Under the pieces are notes generated by a model that did no database searches, was not told where the DNA came from, and saw only the letters and a program-made list of their open reading frames with translations. The translations under genes and the position numbers were made by a program. From Acidobacteriaceae bacterium (lineage in GTDB: Bacteria; Acidobacteriota; Terriglobia; Terriglobales; Acidobacteriaceae), in contig PLBY01000149.1 in NCBI GenBank assembly GCA_003134655.1, positions 24,586 through 88,585 of the forward strand: a DNA stretch of 64,000 bases. The letters are read 5' to 3'. Numbering within the stretch: position 1 is the stretch's first letter; each line of letters begins with the position of its first letter. This document shows, one piece after another, positions 18,097 to 27,217 of this stretch.

Positions 18097-19131
18097 TTAT
18101 GTGATTGTTTCGATCTGATGAAAGTACTCCGCGAGGCTTAGAGCGACGATAGCGATCATCAATACTCCGATTCCCAAAGCCATAATCTTAAGCGGTTGAC
18201 CTTTCCATTCCCCAACGTAAACATCCCATATTCCGGAGATCAGGATCATAGCCGCCATTGATAAGCCCCAAGCGATCACCGCTCCAAACGAGCCCATTAG
18301 CCCTACTGCGCCAGCATAGGCACTCACACCGAAGAGAAATACAACTGCCATGAAAACCGACCACAGCGCGCAGCGTAGCGCACCTGGGGCGACAAAACGT
18401 GAAAAGCTAGAATTCTTCCGCAAAAGGTATGCTGAATAAAGAATGTTGCTAAAGAATCCGCCGATGAGATAGGGAGCCAGAAACGCATTCGCAGCTCCGA
18501 AATCGGAACTGCCATACTTATGAGCGACGTCGAAAATCGGATTTGGGAAGGCCAGCGCGACGTTCATGCCTGAGCTAATTGCGCCAGCGATGCAGCAGGC
18601 AACGACGCTCTTCAGGAACGTTAGCTTGCCAGCTTTCTGTTGCGGTTGTTCTTGGCTCTGTCCTTCGGCCTCTTTTTCCCGCAGTCCGCCGCCCTTACCG
18701 CAATATGAAATTCCCACGACAGCCAATCCAACACCCAACAACGTGAGCACGCCGCTAGTGTGCAAAACTGTATTGCGATGAAGTATGAACAGGGGCAACA
18801 ATGCCATCACCATGCTGCTGCCGCCATTCAGCGCAGTGGCCAGGCCCAATCCGATCACTGGAACAGTCATGCTATACAGAAACCCAGACATCCCGGATAC
18901 AGCGCCGACCAAGACTGTCAGGGCAAGAATGCCAACACCTACGTCGCGGTTGACCAGCCAATAGTGCGGCACCGTAAAGATAGCCACGAGGAGAGGGCCA
19001 ATGAGCAAGCCGACAACCGACCAGAGTGCCCAGATGTTTTCCCATTTCCATGCCTTCACCAGGCGCATTGGGGCGAGATAGAGTCCCCAGCTTGCTCCAC
19101 AGCTTATCGCCAACATCAGCCCCAAGATCAT
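18097..19131 (-). CDS. rhaT: RhaT-like sugar:H+ symporter
   Basis: An integral inner-membrane protein of 344 residues with about ten hydrophobic helices, the same length as E. coli L-rhamnose-proton symporter RhaT. It has the family N terminus GLMLAISCGASWGLYLAPMRLVK and a central cytoplasmic loop rich in Glu/Gln/Lys (about 155-175). It should bring a deoxysugar or related monosaccharide into the cytoplasm. AAGGACG lies five bases before the ATG. Downstream comes the SDR, upstream the KDPG aldolase. The family call is good; L-fucose rather than L-rhamnose as substrate cannot be excluded. Confidence 0.8.
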   Translation of the reverse strand: MILGLMLAISCGASWGLYLAPMRLVKAWKWENIWALWSVVGLLIGPLLVAIFTVPHYWLVNRDVGVGILALTVLVGAVSGMSGFLYSMTVPVIGLGLATALNGGSSMVMALLPLFILHRNTVLHTSGVLTLLGVGLAVVGISYCGKGGGLREKEAEGQSQEQPQQKAGKLTFLKSVVACCIAGAISSGMNVALAFPNPIFDVAHKYGSSDFGAANAFLAPYLIGGFFSNILYSAYLLRKNSSFSRFVAPGALRCALWSVFMAVVFLFGVSAYAGAVGLMGSFGAVIAWGLSMAAMILISGIWDVYVGEWKGQPLKIMALGIGVLMIAIVALSLAEYFHQIETIT

Positions 19132-19203
19132 GAACGTCCTTTTCCACGGCGGATTTGATTCGATCGGATCCGAATCCCATGCAGTGTTAGAAATCCGGAC
19201 ACA

Positions 19204-19869
19204 CTAACTTGCCATTGCACTTCCACGACTCGTACGCACTGCCTCCACAAAGCGGCGCGCTTTGTCGGTGATCACATCCAGTTTTCCCTGACGTAGCGCT
19301 TGGGTATCGACCAGTTCGGACCCGGCGGCTACTGCGGAGGCCCCGGCTCGAATGAGCTCGACTGTAGTCTCAGGACTTACGCTCCCGGTAGGCACCATAT
19401 CAACCTGCGGGAACGGTCCCTTGAGGGCCTTGATGTACTTAGCACCACCCACCAGGCCGCAGGGGAAAACCTTGACCATGTCGGCGCCTGCTTGCCACGC
19501 GCTGATTACTTCAGTTGGTGAAAGAGCACCGGGCAGGCAAGGCTTGCTGTAACGACGCGAGATTTCGATGACGCGTACATCCAGCGCTGGTGTAACAATG
19601 AACTCCGCTCCCGCCAACATGGCGGAGCGACAGCTTTCGGCGTCGAGAATTGTGCCGGCGCCCAGCAGTACTTTATCGCCGTAGTGATCCGCCAGTTGCT
19701 CCATTACATAGAGCGCGCGGGGAACGGTCATGGTTATTTCCGCCACGGAGATGCCACCTTCAATGATCGCTTCTGCGGCGCGAATTGCATCTTCAGGCGA
19801 CGACGTGCGGATGATTGCTACTATTCCTATTTCACGGATCAGTCCCAACGCCTTCTCTTTTGTCCACAT
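19204..19869 (-). CDS. eda: 2-keto-3-deoxy-6-phosphogluconate (KDPG) aldolase-like
   Basis: A class I aldolase of 222 residues from the ATG at 19869, which has GAGGAG upstream; an in-frame TTG or ATG nine codons earlier is less likely. The expected active-site residues are present: R21 in VAIIR, E44 in AEITM, the GAGTIL phosphate loop (70-75) and the Schiff-base K133 in MVKVFP. It would split KDPG (or the galacto form) into pyruvate and glyceraldehyde-3-phosphate in the cytoplasm. The gene directly follows a KDG kinase gene (29 bp), the usual pair for hexuronate-derived acids. Confidence 0.88.
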   Translation of the reverse strand: MWTKEKALGLIREIGIVAIIRTSSPEDAIRAAEAIIEGGISVAEITMTVPRALYVMEQLADHYGDKVLLGAGTILDAESCRSAMLAGAEFIVTPALDVRVIEISRRYSKPCLPGALSPTEVISAWQAGADMVKVFPCGLVGGAKYIKALKGPFPQVDMVPTGSVSPETTVELIRAGASAVAAGSELVDTQALRQGKLDVITDKARRFVEAVRTSRGSAMAS

Positions 19870-19897
19870 TGCGGAGTTTCTCCTCATTGTTAGCACG

Positions 19898-20923
19898 TCA
19901 TCGAGCCACTCGCAGACTAGACCCTTTGAGCAATTTCTCTACTTCCTCAAGCGTCGCCCAATTGAAATCTCCGGGATTGCTGTGCTTGAGCGCACTGAAC
20001 GCGTTTCCATAACGGAGAGCTTCACCAAAATCTTGTTTTGCGAGATATCCGTAAATGAAACCCGCGCTGAAGGAGTCTCCGCCACCGACGCGGTCGACAA
20101 TTTCCAGATCATATTTTGCATCATCGTAGAAAGTACCGCCGGAATAAGCGATGGCCGTCCAAGTGTTGCGCCAAACCAACGGGTTTTCACGCAGGGTGAT
20201 CGCCACCGCTTTGAAACCGAACTTTTCTTGTAGCTTCGCGGCTACGAGCTTGTAAGGCTCCGCGCTGATTTTTGTGAATGCCTGGTCGTTGCCGCTTGCA
20301 GCCTTAATGTTGAAGACGACATCGGTATCTTCCTCAGTTGTAATAAGGACATCGACGAACTGCATGAGCGGCTCTTGGATAGCTCGCGCTTGCTGCGGGG
20401 ACCAAAGCTTACTGCGATAATTGAGATCGTAGCTAGTGGTCACGCCAGCTTGGCGGGCGGCTTGCAAGGCATCCCGAGTCACGGCAGCAACAGAATCCCC
20501 TAGTGCCGGCGTAATGCCGCTGGTGTGAAACCATTTTGCCCCGCGGAAGAGTTCCGGCCAGTTCACGTCTCCCGGTTGAATAAGACTGATGGCCGAAGCG
20601 GCGCGGTCGTAGAGTACAGAACTGGAACGCGGCGCCGCGCCGAATTCCACGAAGTAAAGTCCCATGCGCCCACCGTCCGACCAGACAAGCTGGGAGGTGT
20701 CCACGCCCGCCTGTCGCGCTCGATTCTCCACCACACGCCCAAGCGGGCTCTTCGGCAGTCGCGAGATCCAAGTGCTTCTCAGCCCCAATCGGCTTACACC
20801 GACTGCGACATTCAACTCTCCACCACCAACCTGCACGTCAAGCGAACTGGTCTGTTCTAGCCTCTGAAAATGAGGCGGCGAGAGTCGAATCATCGCTTCA
20901 CCAAACGTCACGACATCAAACAT
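19898..20923 (-). CDS. kdgK: 2-keto-3-deoxygluconate kinase (PfkB family)
   Basis: A ribokinase/PfkB-fold sugar kinase of 341 residues. The N-terminal substrate motif is VGGGELNVAVGVSRLG (32-47) and the C-terminal anion-hole motif is DRVGGGDSFSAGF (277-289), with D283 as catalytic base. LNYR at 167-170 is the KDG-kinase-type substrate contact. It would phosphorylate 2-keto-3-deoxygluconate for the adjacent aldolase. GGAGAG precedes the ATG by five bases. Related substrates such as KDGal are possible. Confidence 0.88.
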   Translation of the reverse strand: MFDVVTFGEAMIRLSPPHFQRLEQTSSLDVQVGGGELNVAVGVSRLGLRSTWISRLPKSPLGRVVENRARQAGVDTSQLVWSDGGRMGLYFVEFGAAPRSSSVLYDRAASAISLIQPGDVNWPELFRGAKWFHTSGITPALGDSVAAVTRDALQAARQAGVTTSYDLNYRSKLWSPQQARAIQEPLMQFVDVLITTEEDTDVVFNIKAASGNDQAFTKISAEPYKLVAAKLQEKFGFKAVAITLRENPLVWRNTWTAIAYSGGTFYDDAKYDLEIVDRVGGGDSFSAGFIYGYLAKQDFGEALRYGNAFSALKHSNPGDFNWATLEEVEKLLKGSSLRVAR

Positions 20924-21048
20924 GAAGCTCTCCGCTTATTCGCTGCACGTATCGTCTTTTTTCCTTCTCACCGCTGTCTCATTGAATGCCCGGGATGCGG
21001 TTGACCCCGGCACATACTGCTTCTTCGCTGCCAGAGGGCCACTGGAAC

Positions 21049-21876
21049 TCAAACACCGTAGAACTCCTTCGCGTTATTGCCCCAGACGTCAGCTTGTTCA
21101 TGGTGTGAGAGCCGCTGAATGTAATTGCCGATAAGCCTAATCACGTCCACGTAGTCGGCGACGAGTGTGCAAACGGGCCAGTCGGAACCGATCAAGATGC
21201 GCTTTGTCCCAAAACTTTCAAGAACGACGTCGTGGTAGGGAGTGAAGTCGAAAGTCTGCCAATCCTGCCGACTCACTTCGGTAACAAACCCAGATAACTT
21301 ACAGAAAACGTTATCGCAGCTGGCAATTTGCTTCATGCCTCGCGCCCACTCCTCAAACCTGTTATCCATAAACGACGGCGACGCGATGTGATCGATTACG
21401 AAGCGCTGTTCGGGGAATCGTTTTGCCAGTTTGTAAGCTAGGCATAGATGACTCGGGAAAATGAGGAGATCGTAAGTGAGCGCAAATTGAGTCAACAGTC
21501 GGATGCCACGAACAAAATCATTTCGCATCATGAATCGGTTATCGGATTCCGCTTGTAGAATGTGGCGGACCCCACAGAACTTTGGCTTGGTCGCGAATGC
21601 TTCCAATTGTTCCAGTAGTCGCGGACTGCACAGTGGAACCCATCCGACTACCCCTCGAATAAACGGAAACTCCTCTGCCCATTCCAGCAGCCACTCCGTC
21701 TCGGTCACGCACTCTCGTGCCTGTACACAAATTGTTCCTTCAACTCCCGCCGCTTCCAACAAGGGCTGCAGATCAGCTGGGTAGTAATCCCGCTTCAACA
21801 CCTCCATATCGGCACTGATCCAGTCAAACTCGCCAGGCGTGTAATGCCAAAAATGCTGATGGGAGTCGATTCTCAT
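21049..21876 (-). CDS. Amidohydrolase-2 family sugar lactonase (L-fuconolactonase-like)
   Basis: A 275-residue TIM-barrel hydrolase of the COG3618 type. It starts RIDSHQHFWHY with the H6-x-H8 metal or proton-relay pair, continues with a conserved VGWVPL segment and ends its core with GSDWPVC, whose Asp is the usual catalytic base. Members hydrolyse L-fuconolactone, L-rhamnonolactone and related lactones. It is the first gene of the minus-strand arm and is divergent from the GntR-type regulator, leaving 231 bp of regulatory DNA between them. The ribosome site is weak. Sugar specificity is inferred from context only. Confidence 0.8.
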   Translation of the reverse strand: MRIDSHQHFWHYTPGEFDWISADMEVLKRDYYPADLQPLLEAAGVEGTICVQARECVTETEWLLEWAEEFPFIRGVVGWVPLCSPRLLEQLEAFATKPKFCGVRHILQAESDNRFMMRNDFVRGIRLLTQFALTYDLLIFPSHLCLAYKLAKRFPEQRFVIDHIASPSFMDNRFEEWARGMKQIASCDNVFCKLSGFVTEVSRQDWQTFDFTPYHDVVLESFGTKRILIGSDWPVCTLVADYVDVIRLIGNYIQRLSHHEQADVWGNNAKEFYGV

Positions 21877-22024
21877 CGTGGCGCTATCTGGACCGGCACT
21901 GGCTTTCTTCCATCCTTAGCGATCGAAGTCAGCTTGTCTTCTACTCGTGCCTGATAGATTTTCTAACCTCATAAGAGTGCCTTAGATAATTGCGCATTCG
22001 GGATCCGTTTACCGGAGGCACCGC

Positions 22025-22054
22025 TTGACATGGGCACGAGGCGTATGCTACTAC
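22025..22054 (+). promoter_or_regulatory. Putative promoter of the GntR-type regulator gene
   Basis: TTGACA at 22025-22030 is followed after 18 bases by TACTAC (22049-22054). The -35 is perfect and the -10 weak. The same arrangement, including CTAC at the same distance, occurs before the GH3 gene at 12.9 kb. Confidence 0.45.
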
Positions 22055-22058
22055 AGTT

Positions 22059-22077
22059 CATCTGTTAATAACAGATG
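22059..22077. promoter_or_regulatory. Perfect operator palindrome before the GntR-type regulator
   Basis: CATCTGTTAATAACAGATG is a perfect 9+1+9 inverted repeat lying 31 bp before the GTG start of the regulator and just downstream of its putative -10. A 17/19 copy precedes the GH3 gene at 12872-12890. Autoregulation by the encoded FadR/FCD-type protein is the simplest reading. Confidence 0.7.
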
Positions 22078-22107
22078 GTAGCAATAAAAAATTGTTGAGG
22101 TGCATTT

Positions 22108-22869
22108 GTGCCAAGCCCGCTTCTGCGTCTGACCCATCTGAAATCCTCGAAGCTGAGCGATCAAGCCATGGAGAGCATTCTCGACCAGATCAAGCGCGGG
22201 ATCCTGCGCCCTGGTGACAGACTACCGTCGTTGCGGGAACTGGTTTCACAGTTGGGTGTTAGTCAGACAGCCGTTCGTGAAGCCTTGCGAGGTCTGGTTG
22301 GACTCGGCGTCATTGACCTCCAGGCCGGGCGGGGAGCGTTCGTGCAAAGTGTTTCTTCGGAGATTTTGTTAAAACCGGAGTCTCTGTATTTTCTTCTCCA
22401 ACGCGAAACTCTGCTGCACGCCATCGAAGTCCGAAAAGCCCTTGAAGTGGAAACCATCGCTTTGGCCGCCGAACGCGCGACCTCTGAGGACCTTACCGAA
22501 TTGGAACGAATCCTTCGCCGAATGGAGCGCGACGCGAAGTCGAATGAGACCGCGTTCCGGCACAGTCCGTACTTTCATCTCGCCATTGCAAAGGCTACTC
22601 ACAATCCGCTGTTCATCAGTATGGTCAATTCGTTCGTTTCTCTCCTTAAGCAGGGTGCAGTGCTGGGAGAGTTTGTCCCCGAGGCCAGGGAGCGTGAACA
22701 TCGGCTTCATGCGGAACTGTATGAATCGATCGTCAAGCGGGATGCGAGCGAGGCTCGGCGCCGGATGCGCGAACATCTCCAGGTCGGCAAGGAGCATGTC
22801 CTCAAAGGGTTTGCGGCGCTCTCCTGTGTGGGTTATGTGGATTCCCAGGAACCGTCCGTTAAGTCTTGA
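22108..22869 (+). CDS. GntR-family (FadR/FCD) transcriptional regulator
   Basis: The protein of 253 residues starts with a GntR winged helix-turn-helix (about 18-85, with GDRLPSLRELVSQLGVSQTAVREALRGL) and continues with an all-helical FCD ligand domain (about 95-235). The FCD domain contains H-rich segments such as HSPYFHLAI that usually hold a metal and a carboxylate ligand. FCD regulators commonly sense sugar acids, lactate or other carboxylates. The start is GTG at 22108, with TTGAGG seven bases upstream. It sits between two divergent catabolic operons and just behind a perfect palindrome, so it very probably represses them until an acid intermediate appears. The effector is not known. Confidence 0.9.
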   Translation: MPSPLLRLTHLKSSKLSDQAMESILDQIKRGILRPGDRLPSLRELVSQLGVSQTAVREALRGLVGLGVIDLQAGRGAFVQSVSSEILLKPESLYFLLQRETLLHAIEVRKALEVETIALAAERATSEDLTELERILRRMERDAKSNETAFRHSPYFHLAIAKATHNPLFISMVNSFVSLLKQGAVLGEFVPEAREREHRLHAELYESIVKRDASEARRRMREHLQVGKEHVLKGFAALSCVGYVDSQEPSVKS

Positions 22870-23067
22870 GGTGTGCAAGAAAGCTTCCGCCAGTACATTG
22901 GACGGAGATGGTCGAGAGAAGCCACTCTCTTTTTTCAACTTGTTCGGTTGGCATCCATTCAGCTTTCCGGAACAATCCTGGCACACGAAACTTCGGAATA
23001 GTGGAAAGTTCGCAAGGTTAAGCTACACAAAGATTCATAAGGTCACTCGGAGGGATTCCATTTCGTC

Positions 23068-24234
23068 ATGAGAATTGTCGACTTTCGCACGACGGTTGTT
23101 TCCATTCCTTTTACAGAACCCGAGACTTGGGCATTCGGTTACGTGCACGGCATATCAAACGTCATTATCGAACTCGAGACCGACACTGGCTTAGTGGGCC
23201 TGGGCGAATGCCCTCACTTCCCGACCAGTCGTGTCGTGCTGGAAGTGCTCAATGCCATGCGTCCCTTCGTCCTGGATCGTGATCCCTTTGATCATGCGGT
23301 GTTGCTGCACGAACTGAATCAACTGCACGGGTGGCACCACTTTCGACGCACCGGCAATATGGCGACCGCCGGCATTGATATGGCGCTCTGGGATCTGGTG
23401 GGGCAAGAGACACGACAACCCCTGTACAAGCTTTTTGGCGGAGCATTTCGAAAACAGATTCCCTATTACTTCTACATTGCCGATAAGGACGCATATGACA
23501 TGGCGGAAGATGCCAAACGCGGCGTATCCGAAGGCTTTGAGACATTCTATCTAAAGCTCCGGAACGATCTGACTCACAATCTACAAGTCGTGGGTGCGGT
23601 TCGTGATGCGATCGGCCCCCACAAGAAGCTGCGGGTAGACGCCAACGAGTCGTGGTCGGAATCGGGAACCGCCAGCGAGATGATGCGCAAGCTGGGCGAA
23701 TTCGATATCGAATTTTTTGAGCAACCGCTATTTTATTATGACCACGAAGGTGCAGCCCGCCTGCGCCGAACTACAGGTTTCTCGGTAGCGGCGAACCAAA
23801 GTGCATGGACGGAGGCTGAAACTCTGGCCGTGATCAAAGCAGAGGCTGCCGACCTGGTTCTGACGGACCAGCATCAACTGGGAAGCTTGGGCGCCTTTCA
23901 CCGTGTCGCCTGGACCCTGGCAGCTTTGGGTATTCCGGTCATGAAGCACGTTTTCGGAGATCTGGGCATCACCACCTACGCCAGTATGCATGTGTTGGCG
24001 GCCGCTCCGAACTGCACCAAGGCGAGTCAGACCCACTATAGCGTCCTTGCCGACGACGTCATCGAGGGTGGCGTACCGATGTTCCACAAGGGATGTCTCA
24101 CTTTGCCCGAGACTCCAGGAATCGGCGTTAAACTTGACCGCAAGCGTGTAGAAAGATGGTCCAACTACACGAAGGAGCACGGAGAATTTTCGGCCTTTGA
24201 CGTTAACAAAGATAAGAAGACAGTCAGCGTCTGA
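23068..24234 (+). CDS. Enolase-superfamily sugar-acid dehydratase (MR/MLE type) 1
   Basis: A 388-residue member of the mandelate racemase/muconate lactonizing enzyme superfamily. The catalytic Lys is K163 in a K-L-R (not K-x-K) motif. Metal ligands D191 (VDANESW) and E218 (EFFEQP) are present. The third ligand position reads AANQ (241-244), as in glucarate dehydratase, where Asn takes the place of Glu. A D267-H294 dyad spaced 27 residues apart matches the mandelate-racemase-group base. Dehydration of an acid sugar such as L-fuconate, L-rhamnonate or an aldarate is likely. GGAGGG precedes the ATG and the SDR gene follows after 28 bp. The exact substrate is open. Confidence 0.82.
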   Translation: MRIVDFRTTVVSIPFTEPETWAFGYVHGISNVIIELETDTGLVGLGECPHFPTSRVVLEVLNAMRPFVLDRDPFDHAVLLHELNQLHGWHHFRRTGNMATAGIDMALWDLVGQETRQPLYKLFGGAFRKQIPYYFYIADKDAYDMAEDAKRGVSEGFETFYLKLRNDLTHNLQVVGAVRDAIGPHKKLRVDANESWSESGTASEMMRKLGEFDIEFFEQPLFYYDHEGAARLRRTTGFSVAANQSAWTEAETLAVIKAEAADLVLTDQHQLGSLGAFHRVAWTLAALGIPVMKHVFGDLGITTYASMHVLAAAPNCTKASQTHYSVLADDVIEGGVPMFHKGCLTLPETPGIGVKLDRKRVERWSNYTKEHGEFSAFDVNKDKKTVSV

Positions 24235-24262
24235 GACCGGGAATGAGGCTTAAGGAGCGCGA

Positions 24263-25066
24263 ATGAAGCTCAAGGAGCGTGTTGCCCTCATCACGGGGGC
24301 TGCCTCTGGCATCGGCAGGGCCGGAGCGCAGCAGTTCGCCGCAGCGGGAGCGCAAGTAGTCGTCGCAGACGTGAACGAGTTGCGCGGTAACGAAACGGCG
24401 AATCTTGTTCGTGAGAGTGGCGGCGTCGCCATTTGTGTCAGAACAGACGTTTCCCAGTCCGCTCAGGTTCAGTCGCTGGTAAGTACCGTCATAGAACAAT
24501 TCGGGAAGATCGATATCCTCTGGAACAATGCGGCTGCAACCACGCTCTGCAACGAGCAAGACCGTCCAGTTCATGAATTACCCGAGGCAGTCTGGGATCA
24601 AATGCTGAATATCACTCTAAAAGGAGTGTATTTGTGCTCGAAGTATGTGCTTCCGCACATGATGAAAGTGAAGAAGGGTGTCGTGATCAACACATCTTCG
24701 ACCGATGGGCTGATAGGACAGGGTGGCTACGATTCTTATACTGCGGCGAAGGGAGGAATTATCTCCATGACCCGCTCTATGGCTGTCTACTATTCCCAAT
24801 TCAACATCCGCGTAAACACTATATGTCCCGGATTCATTCACACCGAGGTCATCGACCCCTGGATGAAAGACCCTGCAGCACGGTCTGCGATTGAGAGCCT
24901 GCACTTGACTCGGGTTGGAAAACCGGAAGACATTGCAAAGTTTGCTGTCTACCTCGCTTCGGATGACGCCGAGTTCATTACGGGAGGTATTTTCCCGATC
25001 GATGGTGGTTTTACCGCCTTCAAGACCAAGGTCACCGACTATTCCGGTCTACGAAAAAGCCAATGA
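24263..25066 (+). CDS. Short-chain dehydrogenase, possible 2-keto-3-deoxy sugar-acid dehydrogenase
   Basis: A classical SDR of 267 residues with TGAASGIG (11-18), D36 after beta2 (NAD preference), NNAA, Ser 145/146 and Y159-x3-K163. AAGGAGCG lies just upstream of the ATG. It is placed between two acid-sugar dehydratases and upstream of an FAH-family hydrolase. That is the position expected for the enzyme oxidising 2-keto-3-deoxy-L-fuconate or -rhamnonate at C4 to the 2,4-diketo acid. This role is inferred from neighbours; SDR sequence alone does not fix the substrate. Its stop overlaps the next ATG by four bases. Confidence 0.85.
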   Translation: MKLKERVALITGAASGIGRAGAQQFAAAGAQVVVADVNELRGNETANLVRESGGVAICVRTDVSQSAQVQSLVSTVIEQFGKIDILWNNAAATTLCNEQDRPVHELPEAVWDQMLNITLKGVYLCSKYVLPHMMKVKKGVVINTSSTDGLIGQGGYDSYTAAKGGIISMTRSMAVYYSQFNIRVNTICPGFIHTEVIDPWMKDPAARSAIESLHLTRVGKPEDIAKFAVYLASDDAEFITGGIFPIDGGFTAFKTKVTDYSGLRKSQ

Positions 25067-27210
25067 AAACATTCGCAATCTTCCGGTCAATGAGAGTCCC
25101 TGGCATGCACATGAGAGCGAAGAAGACGCCGCGGCCAGCTGCGCTGATTGCATTCGTCTTGTGTTTTTTTCTTTTCTGTGCAGGCGCGACCACCGGGAAG
25201 GCATCCGCTGACGTACCCGAACCAAGCATAGTGTTCTATGTTTCTACACTCGGAAATGATGCGTGGTCGGGGAAACTCTCCCAGCCTGACGCCGGCCACA
25301 AAGACGGCCCCTTCGCCACTCTTGCAGCGGCTCGCGATGCTATTCGAAAACTCAAAGCGCAGGGCCTGCTTACGCAGCCTGTGACCGTCTACGTGCGTGG
25401 AGGAACCTACGCACTGGATAAGACCCTGCTATTCACCGTCGCCGATTCTGGAACCGAGAAAACGCCGATCTCCTATGCCGCCTATCGCGACGAGACCCCA
25501 CTATTGAGTGGTGGAATCCAGATTACAGGATGGGCAAAAGCCGCCAAGGGAGAGCTGTGGGAGGCTGAAGTACCCGGTGTCCGAGAGGGACAATGTTATC
25601 CACATCAGCTCTTCGTGAACGGAGAACGGCGCCAGCGTGCGCGCACGCCCAATACTGGTTTCTTTCGTATCGATGGAAAAATCACTAAGCAAAAGCCGGA
25701 ATTCAAGTTTCATGAAGGTGACATCAAGCCGGAATGGGCCGGGCAGAAAGATCTGGATCTCGTCCTGCTCCAGGCATGGACGGTTCTGCGCGCGCACATC
25801 GTCAAAGTGAACGCCAGCGCGCGAACGGCGCGCCTTTCGGTAGAATTTGCCCCGGACGTTCAGGAGGAAGGCGCTCACTACTGGGTAGAAAACACTTTCG
25901 ACGCACTTGATTCGCCGGGGGAATGGTACCTGAATCGTGAGTCGGGAAAGCTCTATTACTGGCCGATGCCGGGGGAAGACATGGAACGCTCCGAGGTCAT
26001 CGCGCCGGCCTTGACCGAGCTCCTGCGTTTCCAGGGAGGCACCCAGGGCGACAGCCGCCCCGGCGGTAGTGCGTTCGGCTTCGATCCTGTTCATGACATT
26101 CACTTCCAGGGATTCACGCTGAGCTATACCGACTGGTCGATGGCGGCCAGCGGTTCCGTGGACATTCAAGGAGCATTTACACTTGCCGCGGCGGTGGAAG
26201 TTTCAGACGCGCATTCCATCATTATTGAGAATTCAGTTTTGAAGCACCTTGGTCAGTTCGCCATTGAGCTGGGAAAAGCTTGTAAGGGCAATCGCATTGT
26301 GGGAAACGAAATGGCGGATCTGGGTGCGGGCGCGGTGAAGATCGGGGAGCCCAAGGATCCGAACGATACCGAGGAAGCGACCAGCGGAAATATCGTTTCC
26401 GACAATCGTATCCACGATGTCGGTGTGGTCGACGCCGGGGCGGATGCAATATGGATCGGCCTCAGCAGCGGCAATACCATTGCCCATAACGAAGTTTCCA
26501 ACGTTTACCACAGCGGAATCGCTGTGGGCTGGACTTGGGGCTATCTCCCCACAGCCGCATATTCGAACCTCATCGAATACAACCATATCCACCATGTCGG
26601 GCGCGGAGTCATGGGTGATTTAGGGTGTGTGTACTTGTTGGGCGTGCAGCCGGGAACCGTGGTACGCCACAATTTCTGCCACGACGTTACCCGCTCGGAT
26701 AGTTCCTATGGCGGTTGGGGCATTTATACCGACGAGGGCAGCAGTCAGATTCTGATTGAAAACAATGTGGTCTTTCATACTCAGGATGCGGGTTTTCACC
26801 AGCACTACGGCCAAAACAACATCATACGTAACAACATCTTTGCCCTTGGGCAAACTTCACAGCTTCGGCGTACCGACGAGGAACCGGGCCACAGTTTTAG
26901 CTTTGAGCACAATATTGTCCTCTGGGATAGCGGAGTGTTGCTTGATCAGGAATGGAAGGATAACAACTTCGGCTTTGACAACAACCTCTACTTCTACGCC
27001 GGGAGCGGAGGAAGTTCTGCGATCCGATTCGACGGCCTAACTTTCCAGGAATGGCAGAAACGCGGCCAGGATGTGCACTCGATTGTTGCCGATCCGCTTT
27101 TCACAGATTTCCACAAGGGCGATTTCTCGCTGCAGCTCGAGTCACCCGCGCGGAGGATTGGCTTTGAGCCCATTGATGTCAGCCAAGCTGGTCCACGTGT
27201 GAAACGTTAG
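25063..27210 (+). CDS. Large secreted right-handed beta-helix protein, probable glycoside hydrolase or lyase
   Basis: A signal peptide (hydrophobic core LIAFVLCFFLFCAGATT, cleaved near KASA) is followed by a DUF1565-like opening, VFYVSTLGNDAWSGKLSQP and PFATLAAARDAIRKLK. A beta-sandwich-like insert and many parallel beta-helix rungs with N-x-I and H-N-x-V repeats (about 365-640) come next. The overall plan resembles large beta-helix CAZymes, including GH141-type proteins, but this cannot be confirmed by eye. The ATG overlaps the SDR stop (ATGA); later ATGs at 25090-25111 would give a more usual signal peptide. Being inside a catabolic operon, it probably generates the sugar the operon consumes. 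Confidence 0.75.
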   Translation: MKTFAIFRSMRVPGMHMRAKKTPRPAALIAFVLCFFLFCAGATTGKASADVPEPSIVFYVSTLGNDAWSGKLSQPDAGHKDGPFATLAAARDAIRKLKAQGLLTQPVTVYVRGGTYALDKTLLFTVADSGTEKTPISYAAYRDETPLLSGGIQITGWAKAAKGELWEAEVPGVREGQCYPHQLFVNGERRQRARTPNTGFFRIDGKITKQKPEFKFHEGDIKPEWAGQKDLDLVLLQAWTVLRAHIVKVNASARTARLSVEFAPDVQEEGAHYWVENTFDALDSPGEWYLNRESGKLYYWPMPGEDMERSEVIAPALTELLRFQGGTQGDSRPGGSAFGFDPVHDIHFQGFTLSYTDWSMAASGSVDIQGAFTLAAAVEVSDAHSIIIENSVLKHLGQFAIELGKACKGNRIVGNEMADLGAGAVKIGEPKDPNDTEEATSGNIVSDNRIHDVGVVDAGADAIWIGLSSGNTIAHNEVSNVYHSGIAVGWTWGYLPTAAYSNLIEYNHIHHVGRGVMGDLGCVYLLGVQPGTVVRHNFCHDVTRSDSSYGGWGIYTDEGSSQILIENNVVFHTQDAGFHQHYGQNNIIRNNIFALGQTSQLRRTDEEPGHSFSFEHNIVLWDSGVLLDQEWKDNNFGFDNNLYFYAGSGGSSAIRFDGLTFQEWQKRGQDVHSIVADPLFTDFHKGDFSLQLESPARRIGFEPIDVSQAGPRVKR

Positions 27211-27217
27211 CGAAACC

